Under the pieces are notes generated by a model that was not told the origin of the DNA, ran no database searches, and saw nothing but the letters and a program-made list of their open reading frames with translations. Below, in pieces: positions 20,277 through 29,371 of a stretch of 45,715 bases of DNA. The position numbers and the translations under genes were made by a program. Within the stretch, counting starts at the first letter, position 1. Each line of letters begins with the position of its first letter. This stretch comes from Dehalococcoidales bacterium (GTDB lineage: Bacteria; Chloroflexota; Dehalococcoidia; Dehalococcoidales; UBA5760). Location: contig JAGGZY010000031.1 in assembly GCA_021161775.1 (NCBI GenBank), forward strand, positions 1-45,715, in the 5' to 3' direction.

Positions 20277-22952
20277 CTATTTCCTCTCAATCCTTACCGC
20301 ACAAACCTTAAATTCCGGTATTCGGGAGACAGGATCAAAAGCCGGGTTGGTAAGTATATTGGTCGGGCTTTCAGCATAATGAAAGGTCATAAATACCGTC
20401 CCCACCGGAGAGGCATCATTGACATTGGTTCTGGCTACTACCTCCCCCCGCCGTGAGATAATCCTTACCATTTCACCATCACCAATACCCAGTGTCTGGG
20501 CGTCATCAGGGTGGATATCTACCAACGCCTCCTGGCGGAAGATATTCAGCCCGGCTACCTTACGGCTTACCGTTCCGGTATGCCACTGATACAGGCTTCG
20601 CCCGGTAGTTAGTATCAGTGGATAATTACTATCAGGAAGTTCTGCGGGTGGCTTATATTCTAGGGGAGTAAAGCGTCCCTTACCCCGGATAAATTGTGGG
20701 GTGTGGAGTATCGGCGTCCCTGGATGTTCTGGAGTAGGGCAGGGCCACTGTAAGCTACCTCCCTCCAGACGCTGATAACTAATCCCACCATAGATAGGGA
20801 CCAGTTGAGTAATCTCATCCATAATCTGGGCAGGGCATTCAAAATCAAAGCCGTGCTTCCCCATTCTCTGCCCTAGCTGGCAGGTAATCCACCAGTCAGG
20901 CCGTGAGTCTCCAATCGGGGCTATCGCTTGTCTTACCCGTTGCACCCGTCGCTCAGTATTAGTGAAAGTGCCATCCTGCTCAGCAAAGCTAGCCGCTGGT
21001 AAGACTACATCCGCCAGCCGCGCTGTCTCCGACAGGAAAATATCCTGCACCACCAGAAAGTCTAGATTGGAGAGTACCCCTCGAGCGCATTTCAGATTGG
21101 GTTCGCTTAACGCTGGGTTTTCCCCTACCAGATACATCGCCTTTAGTTTCTGCTGTCGGCCAGCAATAAACATATCAATCAGGGTAAGCCCTGGCTTAGC
21201 CGGTAGAGGGGTCCCCCAGGCAGCCTCAAACTTCTGCCTCACCTCGGGGTCAGTTACTGACTGATAACCGGGATAGGCATCAGGCATAACCCCAACATCA
21301 CCTGCCCCCTGCACATTATTCTGCCCACGAAGGGGGTTTATCCCCGTTGATGGCTTACCAATATTACCGGTAACCATTGCCAGATTAGCGATAGCCATTA
21401 CATTATCGGTCCCGTGGGAGTGCTGAGTAATACCCATCGCATAGAGGATGGTTGATGGTTTATGGGTGGCATATATCCTGGCTGCCTCAGCTATCTTTTC
21501 ACCCGCTACCCCGGTAATTTTTTCTACGGTATCCAGGTCAAAACTAGCCAGCGACCTTCTGAAGGCAGCAAAGTTCTCGGTATGCTCCTCAATGAAGGCA
21601 GTGTCCAGCCACCCCTGATTAACGATAACCCGCATCATCCCCATCAGTAAGGCAACATCCGTGCCTGGTTTAAGTCTCAGATACAAATCGGCGTAATGAC
21701 ACAGGTGAATCCGTCTTGGATTAGCCACTATCAGCTTAGCCCCCTGGTTAACTGCCTGTTTAATCTTAAAGCTAATTACGGGGTGATTTGAGGTAGTATT
21801 GGTCCCGATTGCTAGTATACAGCGGGCATTAGCAATTTCCCCTATAGAATTGGTCATTGCCCCACTACCCAGACTCTGGGTCAAGCCAGCTACAGTGGGG
21901 GCATGACACAGACGAGCACAACAATCGATATTATTGGTGCCCAGGGCTACCCGGGCAAACTTTTGAACAACATAGTTATCCTCATTGGTACATTTAGCTG
22001 AGGAGATTATCCCTATCTCATCCTGGTGGTAACTTGCCAATCGGGTTGCTACCAGGTCTAAGGCTTCATCCCAGGTTGCCTGGCTGAGTTGGCCCTTCCG
22101 TCGGATAAGCGGGGTGGTCAGTCGCTCTGGATGATGAATAAACTCGTCAATACCGTAGCGGCCCTTAACACACAATTGCCCCCGGCTCGATGGGTTATTC
22201 CTATCTCCCCTGACCGATACGACGCGCTCATTACGAATCCCTAGATACACCCCACAGCCAACCCCACAATAGGGACAGATAGTAGCTACCTCCCGCTCTG
22301 GTAACTCCACATTTTTGTGGCTCAGCGCCCCGGTCGGGCAATGGGTAACACATTCACCGCAGGACTGACATGTCGAGTCCATCAGCAGTCCATCACCAAA
22401 GGTGGCTACCCGGGTATACTGACCTCGGTAAGCTAGCTCAATTGCCCTGATGCCAATTAGCTCATCACAGGCACGAACACATCGGGCACAAAGGATACAC
22501 TTGTTGCGGTCAAACTCAAAGAAGGGGTTACTGGTATCAATCGGCAACACCTGGGTTGCCTTACGAAGATGGGTCTTGGTAACTCCCAGATAATGGGCTA
22601 CCTTTTGTAATTCGGTCGGCGGCTCCGATGGAGCCAGGATATCAGCTGGGCAGTCAGCGATAAGCAACTCCAGAATTGCCCGACGTAGCCTATTTACCGC
22701 TGCGGTCTCGGTATGAACCACCATCCCTTCAGCCACCGGGGTAGTACACGCCGTAAGTAGGGCACCTCTCCCCTCAACCTCCACCACACACATGTGGCAT
22801 GCCCCATAGGGTTTGAGGTCAGGGTCGGCACAGAGGGTAGGGATATAGATACCTGCCGCCTGAGCTGCCTCCAGTATCGTCATCCCCTCCCCTGCCCCCA
22901 CCCGCTGTCGGTTAATTATCAGACTAATCCTCTTCTCCGATGCTTCATCCAT
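20277..22952 (-). CDS. fdhA: Formate dehydrogenase alpha subunit, Mo/W-bisPGD, with N-terminal 2Fe-2S and 4Fe-4S domains
   Basis: NuoG-like CADPDLKPYGACHMC, CILCARCVRAC, CQSCGECVTHC, CPYCGVGCG; active-site CARLCHAPTVAGLTQSLGSGAMTNS. Confidence 0.9.
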   Translation of the reverse strand: MDEASEKRISLIINRQRVGAGEGMTILEAAQAAGIYIPTLCADPDLKPYGACHMCVVEVEGRGALLTACTTPVAEGMVVHTETAAVNRLRRAILELLIADCPADILAPSEPPTELQKVAHYLGVTKTHLRKATQVLPIDTSNPFFEFDRNKCILCARCVRACDELIGIRAIELAYRGQYTRVATFGDGLLMDSTCQSCGECVTHCPTGALSHKNVELPEREVATICPYCGVGCGVYLGIRNERVVSVRGDRNNPSSRGQLCVKGRYGIDEFIHHPERLTTPLIRRKGQLSQATWDEALDLVATRLASYHQDEIGIISSAKCTNEDNYVVQKFARVALGTNNIDCCARLCHAPTVAGLTQSLGSGAMTNSIGEIANARCILAIGTNTTSNHPVISFKIKQAVNQGAKLIVANPRRIHLCHYADLYLRLKPGTDVALLMGMMRVIVNQGWLDTAFIEEHTENFAAFRRSLASFDLDTVEKITGVAGEKIAEAARIYATHKPSTILYAMGITQHSHGTDNVMAIANLAMVTGNIGKPSTGINPLRGQNNVQGAGDVGVMPDAYPGYQSVTDPEVRQKFEAAWGTPLPAKPGLTLIDMFIAGRQQKLKAMYLVGENPALSEPNLKCARGVLSNLDFLVVQDIFLSETARLADVVLPAASFAEQDGTFTNTERRVQRVRQAIAPIGDSRPDWWITCQLGQRMGKHGFDFECPAQIMDEITQLVPIYGGISYQRLEGGSLQWPCPTPEHPGTPILHTPQFIRGKGRFTPLEYKPPAELPDSNYPLILTTGRSLYQWHTGTVSRKVAGLNIFRQEALVDIHPDDAQTLGIGDGEMVRIISRRGEVVARTNVNDASPVGTVFMTFHYAESPTNILTNPAFDPVSRIPEFKVCAVRIERK

Positions 22953-23067
22953 TTTTACATATCATCTTCATATATCATCGAAAGCGACCATTCTACCTCG
23001 GAATTACCTTGGAGTGATTATGCGGTACGAATAGTGTTAGCCGGGTATAAGAAATTCACCAACCCAT

Positions 23068-23096
23068 ATTATAATAGACGATACCCGACTTGTAAA
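23068..23096 (-). promoter_or_regulatory. Candidate fdhA promoter TTTACA-17-TATAAT
   Basis: On the minus strand, TTTACA (plus 23091-23096), 17-nt spacer, TATAAT (plus 23068-23073), about 120 nt upstream of fdhA. Confidence 0.6.
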
Positions 23097-23164
23097 TTTT
23101 GCAGGTCTAACTTGGAAAATCGATGCCCTTAGTGGTATAGTAATAAAGCTATAGGGAGACAAGA

Positions 23165-23986
23165 TTGATCCAGAATTCTTACCGACTATTAGTTATTGAT
23201 GTTGATGGCACCCTGGTAGGTAAAGATGGCAACATCTCCACTGATAATAAACTGGCATTAGCCAGCATTCGCAATCTAGGGATAACAATTTCCCTGTCTA
23301 CTGGACGTGCTGCCCAGGGCTGCTCCCGAATTATTGATGAGCTGAAACTGGATGGCTATCACATCTTCTTTGACGGCGCTCTGGTGAGTAATCTCAGGCA
23401 AAACCGGGAGATTTACGTCGAGCCTCTGGATAAAACGGTGGTAAAGCAGGCTATTGAATTCGCCAGCCTAAATGACATCGACATTGATTTCTACTCCCCC
23501 ACTCGCTATTTCATCCAGAGGGAAACCTGGCTGGCGACCATTCACCGTGACTTCTTCGGCGTTATACCCACTATGGTAGATTTTACTCACCTCTGGCAGC
23601 GAGAGCGGCTGGTTAAAGGGGGTATGGCAGTTACCTCTCCTAGGGAAGCCACTAAGGCTAGGGATTTCCATCGCCAGTTTAATAGCCGCCTCAAATTTTC
23701 TTGGGTGGTCAGCCCCAGCTACCCCAAGGTGGATTTTATTAACTTGGTCTCCCCCAAGGTGTCTAAAGGAAAGGCCTTAAGCGCCCTGGCGGCTCGGCTG
23801 GGGATACCCTCAAGCCGTGTCATCGCCATCGGGGATGGGAATAATGATATCTCGATGCTTTCTTCAGCCGGGCTGGGCATCGCTATGGGTAACGCCCCCG
23901 ATGCGGTTAAGCAGATAGCCGATTACGTAACCCTTGATGTGGAGGATAACGGACTGGCTAACGCCATTCACCGCTTTCTGCTGTAG
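23165..23986 (+). CDS. Cof-type HAD-IIB family hydrolase
   Basis: LLVIDVDGTLVGKDGNIS, SLSTGRA, VIAIGDGNNDISMLSSAGLGIAMGNA; TTG start. Confidence 0.92.
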   Translation: MIQNSYRLLVIDVDGTLVGKDGNISTDNKLALASIRNLGITISLSTGRAAQGCSRIIDELKLDGYHIFFDGALVSNLRQNREIYVEPLDKTVVKQAIEFASLNDIDIDFYSPTRYFIQRETWLATIHRDFFGVIPTMVDFTHLWQRERLVKGGMAVTSPREATKARDFHRQFNSRLKFSWVVSPSYPKVDFINLVSPKVSKGKALSALAARLGIPSSRVIAIGDGNNDISMLSSAGLGIAMGNAPDAVKQIADYVTLDVEDNGLANAIHRFLL

Positions 23987-24009
23987 TCGGTAGGGTCTTG
24001 GGGCATCAG

Positions 24010-24585
24010 CTATTTCAGCGTTCCTATCTCTCTACCGACACTGAACGCCTTAGCCATAATCTCCCCCAGAGGGTGATACCACTCCTGACCGGTGGTGTAG
24101 ATAAGCGGCTTAACCTTATTAACATCCGGTTTACCATTAGTAAGGCAATTCTCGGTGATGTAGGTTTCCTCAATTCGGCCGATAAACAGGGAATGACTAC
24201 CTAGGTCTAGGGTATGGACAACACTACATTCAAGGTTAATCGGGCATTGCTCAATCAGCGGAGCATTATTCAATTTGCCGTAAAACACCCTGAAATGGCA
24301 GCTTGCCACCTTATTAACCCTAGCCCCGGAGGCAAGCCCACAGTAATCGGCCTCCTTTACCATATCAGTAGACGGCACATTTACCGAGAAGGTCTTATTC
24401 TGGCTGATACCTTGATGGGTATACCGGCTATGTCGTATGGCGACCGAGAGCATCGGGGGTTCGCCATTAGCGATGCCTCCCCAAGCCACCGCCAAAAAAT
24501 TGGGCTTACCACTAACATTGGCGCCAACCAGAAATGTCGGCATCGGGTAAACCAGTGGGGCTGGTCCTATGGTAATCTTGGTCAT
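24010..24585 (-). CDS. Flavin reductase family protein (FMN-binding split barrel)
   Basis: PMPTFLVGANVSGKPNFLAVAWGGIANGEPPMLSVAIR, TFSVNVPSTDMV. Confidence 0.9.
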   Translation of the reverse strand: MTKITIGPAPLVYPMPTFLVGANVSGKPNFLAVAWGGIANGEPPMLSVAIRHSRYTHQGISQNKTFSVNVPSTDMVKEADYCGLASGARVNKVASCHFRVFYGKLNNAPLIEQCPINLECSVVHTLDLGSHSLFIGRIEETYITENCLTNGKPDVNKVKPLIYTTGQEWYHPLGEIMAKAFSVGREIGTLK

Positions 24586-24634
24586 CAGTTTCTCCTCTAT
24601 CTAAAATAATTAACCCCGAATCTAGCCAGGCTGT

Positions 24635-26455
24635 CTATAGATATCCCTTTACCCGTTTTGCCAAACCCCGGTTTATTCCTCTAGCCGCGGCTAGCTCCCC
24701 CTCAGTAGCACTACGGATGCCACTAACCGAGCCAAATTGACGGAGCAAGGCTCGCTTCCGCTTGGGCCCGATACCGGGGATATCATCCAGCGCGGAGGCA
24801 ATACCAGCCCTGCGACGTATCTGTCGGTGATAACTGATAGCAAAGCGGTGCGATTCGTCCCTGAGCCGCTGGAGTAGCTGTAAGCCGGGGGAGTTACGGG
24901 GCAGTACGATAGGCTTATCTCGATAGGGAACAAAGATTTCCTCGTTCTGCTTAGCCAGACTGGCTATCGGCACCGAGGTTACCCCAAGCCTAGTCATTGC
25001 TGACAGGGCGGCATTGAGCTGTCCCTTGCCACCGTCAATGAGGATTAAATCAGGCTGGATTGCCCAGCTATCACTACCACTGTGGCGTTTAAAGCGGCGA
25101 TTAAGCATCTCATAGAGCATCGCATAATCATCAGCCTGAGGTACTGTTTTAATCCTGAAGCGTCGGTAGTGGGATGGCTTAGGCCTCCCGTTCTCAAAGA
25201 CTACCATACTACCCACCGCTAACCTTCCCTGAATGTTGGAGATATCATAACCCTCCAGACGCGCTGGCAGACAGGACAAATGAAGCTCCTTTTTTATCTC
25301 AGCCAGAGCAGTACCTAATGCCCTAGGGGTAGCTAACTGCTTAATCCGGAGTTGCTCTAAGCCACGCCGAGCATTCTCGGCAACGGTCATAACCAGTTGT
25401 TTTTTATCACCCCGACAGGGCACCTTGAGCCGTACTCTAGCTCCTCGTTTACCCTGTAGCCAACCCTCAATAACTGACACCTCATCTACCGGATACTGCA
25501 GCCATAACTGGGGAGGAACATAGGTTGCCGAGTTGTAATACTGCTTGATGAAGCTAGCCATAATCTGAGGTGGCTCCTCAGCACGAGTGCCCTCTAAAAT
25601 AAAGCCTTCCTTGCCTATCAGCCGACCAGCGCGAATCAGGAACACCTGAACATAAGCATAATCCCTGTCCTGAACAAAGGCAATAACATCCTGCTCCCCG
25701 GTTACCACAGTAGCTATCCGCTGCCACTCAATAACCCTTTTTACCGCCCGAATCCGGTCGCGAAGCCGCCCCGCCTGCTCAAAATCCAGTGTCTCAGCCG
25801 CTTGCTTCATCTCGCTCTCCAGCTCTTGAAGGACGCCTTCCTGCTTACCCTCAAGGAAAAGGCTCACCTGCCCTATTAGCCTATGATATTCCTCTCGGCT
25901 CACGGCTCCAATGCAGGGGCCCAGACAGCGATGGAGATGATATTCCAGGCAGGGGTGGGGGGCAGTACCGGTGATAGGTTGGTTACAGGAACGAAACGGG
26001 AAAATCCCTTTAATCACCCTTAATGCCTGACGCACCGATTTGGTGCTGGCAAAGGGGCCAAAATAACGACTTCCGTCATCCTCAGGACGACGGGTGATAC
26101 GGACGGTGGGCCAATCTTCATTAAGGTCTATCTTGAGGTAGGGAAAGGTCTTATTATCCTTGAGGCGGATATTGTAGCGAGGACGATACCTTTTTATCAG
26201 GTTTAGCTCCAGGACCAGGGCTTCCTGCTCAGTGGTGGTAACCCAAAAATCGAGGCTATTCACCCGATTTACCAGTCGTTCTGTCTTGGGGGACAGTTGC
26301 TGTCTCGGGCTAAAGTATGACCTTACCCGCTGGCGAAGGCTAGTTGCCTTGCCTACATAGATAACATTGCCCCCCACATCCTTCATCAGATAGACCCCGG
26401 GGAGCGATGGTAATCGCTTTAATTGCTCTTGTACAATACTGCTTACCAACCCCAC
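24635..26455 (-). CDS. uvrC: Excinuclease ABC subunit C
   Basis: LPSLPGVYLMKDVGGNVIYVGKATSLRQRVRSYF GIY-YIG domain, UVR domain, RNase H-like LILIDGGKGQL, HhH. Confidence 0.97.
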   Translation of the reverse strand: MGLVSSIVQEQLKRLPSLPGVYLMKDVGGNVIYVGKATSLRQRVRSYFSPRQQLSPKTERLVNRVNSLDFWVTTTEQEALVLELNLIKRYRPRYNIRLKDNKTFPYLKIDLNEDWPTVRITRRPEDDGSRYFGPFASTKSVRQALRVIKGIFPFRSCNQPITGTAPHPCLEYHLHRCLGPCIGAVSREEYHRLIGQVSLFLEGKQEGVLQELESEMKQAAETLDFEQAGRLRDRIRAVKRVIEWQRIATVVTGEQDVIAFVQDRDYAYVQVFLIRAGRLIGKEGFILEGTRAEEPPQIMASFIKQYYNSATYVPPQLWLQYPVDEVSVIEGWLQGKRGARVRLKVPCRGDKKQLVMTVAENARRGLEQLRIKQLATPRALGTALAEIKKELHLSCLPARLEGYDISNIQGRLAVGSMVVFENGRPKPSHYRRFRIKTVPQADDYAMLYEMLNRRFKRHSGSDSWAIQPDLILIDGGKGQLNAALSAMTRLGVTSVPIASLAKQNEEIFVPYRDKPIVLPRNSPGLQLLQRLRDESHRFAISYHRQIRRRAGIASALDDIPGIGPKRKRALLRQFGSVSGIRSATEGELAAARGINRGLAKRVKGYL

Positions 26456-26529
26456 TCACCACCCTCTTAAAGACCGGCTAGTTATCGGTTTATACTAAGG
26501 GTAATTAGGCTCCATCCTGCTAGTCCTAT

Positions 26530-26745
26530 CTATTTCTCTACTCCCTCAGATTTTCCTTTTTTGAGTCCGGCTACCAGGCGTTTAATCCCAATTATCACTA
26601 ACGCCAGTACCCCTCCCCCAATAACTCCAACCACTACCCTGAGCGCCAGGTGAACATTGGTATTTACGAAAAATCCCCGACAAAAACATCCCAGCAGCAC
26701 CAGGATGACAATACCCACTATAATGATACCCAGTTCGTGTTTCAT
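26530..26745 (-). CDS. Small membrane protein, about two TM segments
   Basis: Two hydrophobic stretches and a basic C-terminus; sits 6 nt downstream of cysS. Confidence 0.6.
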   Translation of the reverse strand: MKHELGIIIVGIVILVLLGCFCRGFFVNTNVHLALRVVVGVIGGGVLALVIIGIKRLVAGLKKGKSEGVEK

Positions 26746-26751
26746 TAGCTA

Positions 26752-28191
26752 TCACTTATACCTCGGTATCGTTCCCTGAGGGGTATCCTCTAGAGTAATA
26801 CCGACTTCATCCAGCTTACTCCGAATCATATCGGAGGGCTGCCACTGCCTGGCTTGGCGAAGCTGGTCACGCTTTAAAATTAGATAATCAATATAGGACT
26901 GGTTAGCCGAGGGCTGCCACTTTTTGGCTTCACTATACAGCGTCCCGATGGCATCAATGATATCACGAAACGATGCTGCATTAAGCGAGGGCTTAGCTGG
27001 TAAAATCAGGGTCAGCCCCAGTACATTAGCCAGCTCCAATAGCAGTTGCTGTCCCCCTAGAATGTTACCCCCCTGGTCCCTAAGTCGGTTAATGTCTCGG
27101 GCAAGGTCGAAAAGAACGGCTAATCCCCGTGCGGTGTTAAAGTCATCATCCATCGCTCGGATAAACTGGCTTCGGTAATGCTCTACATCTACTCCTATAT
27201 CATCCCTCTCGCCACTGGAGACAGTGTTAGCTGCTTGAGCCAGTCTATCTGCTCCTCCCTCGGCCGCCTCCAGTGCCTCCTCGGAGTAACTAAGGGGGCT
27301 ACGATAGTGAGAGTTAAGCACAAAGATGCGAATCGTATCGGCGCGGTATCTGGCTAGCATCTCCTTTATTGTTATCAAGTTACCCTGGGATTTACTCATC
27401 TTTTCGGTATTAAACTGCAGCATCCCGTTATGTAACCAGTAGCGGGCAAACGGCTTAAGTCCGGTAAAGCTCTCTGATTGAGCTATTTCATTTTCGTGAT
27501 GGGGGAAAATCAGGTCCTTACCCCCGCCATGAATATCAATGGTATCCCCCAGGTATTTTAACGCCATCGCGCTACACTCAATATGCCATCCTGGCCTACC
27601 CTTTCCCCAGGGGCTATCCCACCACGGTTCGTCGGGCTTAGCTGCCTTCCACAGAGCAAAGTCCAGGGGATGCTCCTTATCCCGGCTAAATGTTGCATTA
27701 CCCCTAGCTATCATTGCCTCCAGGTTGCGGTGAGATAGCTTACCGTAATCGGGGACATTTCTTACCCTAAAATAGACACTGCCCCCCGCCGGATAGGCAT
27801 AGCCCTTAGCTATTAATCCCTTAACTACCTTAATAATCTGGGGTATCTCCTCGGTAGCTCGGGGGTAAACATCCGCTCGGTTAATATTTAGGGCATCCAT
27901 ATCCTCAAAAAAGTCCCGGGTAAATCTCTCGGCTAGCTCACTGGTGGAAACACCAAGCCGATGAGCGCGGTCAATAAGCTTATCATCAACATCGGTAATA
28001 TTCTGTACGTACTTTACCCGATAGCCTTTAAACTGGAGATAACGATGAATAACATCAAAGATGATATAGCACATCGCATGACCAATATGACTATCGCTAT
28101 AGGGGGTAATCCCACAGACATACATCCTGACCCGGCTACCCGGAGGCAAAAATTCCTCCTTCTGCCCGGAAAGGGTATTAAATACCTTCAT
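26752..28191 (-). CDS. cysS: Cysteinyl-tRNA synthetase
   Basis: MYVCGITPYSDSHIGHA, GWHIECSAMA, FPHHENEIAQSE, KMSKSQGN. Confidence 0.97.
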   Translation of the reverse strand: MKVFNTLSGQKEEFLPPGSRVRMYVCGITPYSDSHIGHAMCYIIFDVIHRYLQFKGYRVKYVQNITDVDDKLIDRAHRLGVSTSELAERFTRDFFEDMDALNINRADVYPRATEEIPQIIKVVKGLIAKGYAYPAGGSVYFRVRNVPDYGKLSHRNLEAMIARGNATFSRDKEHPLDFALWKAAKPDEPWWDSPWGKGRPGWHIECSAMALKYLGDTIDIHGGGKDLIFPHHENEIAQSESFTGLKPFARYWLHNGMLQFNTEKMSKSQGNLITIKEMLARYRADTIRIFVLNSHYRSPLSYSEEALEAAEGGADRLAQAANTVSSGERDDIGVDVEHYRSQFIRAMDDDFNTARGLAVLFDLARDINRLRDQGGNILGGQQLLLELANVLGLTLILPAKPSLNAASFRDIIDAIGTLYSEAKKWQPSANQSYIDYLILKRDQLRQARQWQPSDMIRSKLDEVGITLEDTPQGTIPRYK

Positions 28192-28194
28192 TGT

Positions 28195-28698
28195 TTACTC
28201 CTTGAGTTTTTCTGGAATCTCCTCTATCAGGGCTACTGCCCAAGCAGCTATCCCCTCACCCTGACCAATGACCCCCAACCCGGCGGAGGTGCTTGCTTTG
28301 ACGCTTACCTGGGTAATATCAATCCCCAACTGCTGACTGAGGTTGTAGCACATCTCAGGGATAATGTCAGCCAGTTTCGGCTGCTCAGCAACAATAGTAG
28401 CATCAATATTAACTACTCGCCAACCATTTTCCGTCAGCTCATCCCTCACCCTCTCCAGGAGGATTAGACTGGAGATATCCTTATATGCTGCCTCTCCAGA
28501 AGGGAAATGGCTTCCAATATCACCCAGCACTGCTGCCCCCAGCAAGGCATCAATAACGGCGTGGGTCAATACATCGGCATCACTCCAACCGCCAAGCCCC
28601 TTATCAAAGGGTATCGCTACCCCCCCCAGAACCAACCTCCGCCCGGGGGTCAGGGGGTGAATATCATAGCCAATACCAATCTGCATCCTATCCTTCAT
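28195..28698 (-). CDS. ispF: 2-C-methyl-D-erythritol 2,4-cyclodiphosphate synthase
   Basis: GIGYDIHPL, GWSDADVLTHAVIDALLGAA, DIGSHFP. Confidence 0.97.
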   Translation of the reverse strand: MKDRMQIGIGYDIHPLTPGRRLVLGGVAIPFDKGLGGWSDADVLTHAVIDALLGAAVLGDIGSHFPSGEAAYKDISSLILLERVRDELTENGWRVVNIDATIVAEQPKLADIIPEMCYNLSQQLGIDITQVSVKASTSAGLGVIGQGEGIAAWAVALIEEIPEKLKE

Positions 28699-29371
28699 AT
28701 CCCAGTAACATCTCAGCCAGGGCTAAATCACGAGGCGTGGTTATCTTTATATTATCATAAGACCCCGGATACAGCTTCACTCTAACCCCTAACCTCTCCA
28801 CCAGGGAGGCATCATCAGTGACATTTTTGATTATCTCCCGGTAGGCACTGGTGATTATATCCCGGCGGAACACCTGCGGCGTCTGAGCTGCCTGTAGTCG
28901 GTGCCGCGGCATTGTCTCCTTAACTATATTATCATCACCGACTAGCTTAATAGTATCGGTAACCGGCACGGCGGCAACAGCGGCTCCTGTTTCCCTGGCT
29001 TCAGCCAGCCCGCGGTAGATTAGCTCTTCAGTTACCAGCGGTCTTGCCCCATCGTGAATAACTACCCACTCGCTATCCCGGAGACAGTTAAGCCCGGCAG
29101 CTACCGAATCCTGACGCTGCTTACCACCAACACAAACATCGGTTACCTTTGACCAACCGTAGCTAGCGACTAACTGCTGGCACTGCTCCAGGCTTTGTTT
29201 ATTTGCTACCACCACTATCTGGTCAATAGGGTTACATTTTTGAAAGGTATCTACTGCCCTGGCTAGGATAGGCTTGCCGCCTAATAGAGCCAGTACCTTA
29301 TCCACCCCCCCCATCCGCTGGCTTGAGCCAGCCGCCACGATAACGGTAGCTACCTTTTGTTGACCGTTCAT
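28688..29371 (-). CDS. ispD: 2-C-methyl-D-erythritol 4-phosphate cytidylyltransferase
   Basis: VIVAAGSSQRMGGVDK, VVIHDGARPLV. Confidence 0.96.
   Translation of the reverse strand: MNGQQKVATVIVAAGSSQRMGGVDKVLALLGGKPILARAVDTFQKCNPIDQIVVVANKQSLEQCQQLVASYGWSKVTDVCVGGKQRQDSVAAGLNCLRDSEWVVIHDGARPLVTEELIYRGLAEARETGAAVAAVPVTDTIKLVGDDNIVKETMPRHRLQAAQTPQVFRRDIITSAYREIIKNVTDDASLVERLGVRVKLYPGSYDNIKITTPRDLALAEMLLGYEG

Noticed and set aside
22794-23132. 112-aa plus-strand ORF running out of the fdh 5' end into the intergenic region
   Set aside because: Half is antisense to the fdh N-terminus and half covers the probable divergent promoter region; no family resemblance.
24214-24609. 131-aa plus-strand ORF opposite the flavin reductase gene
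   Set aside because: Fully antisense to a well-supported CDS and has no recognisable motif.
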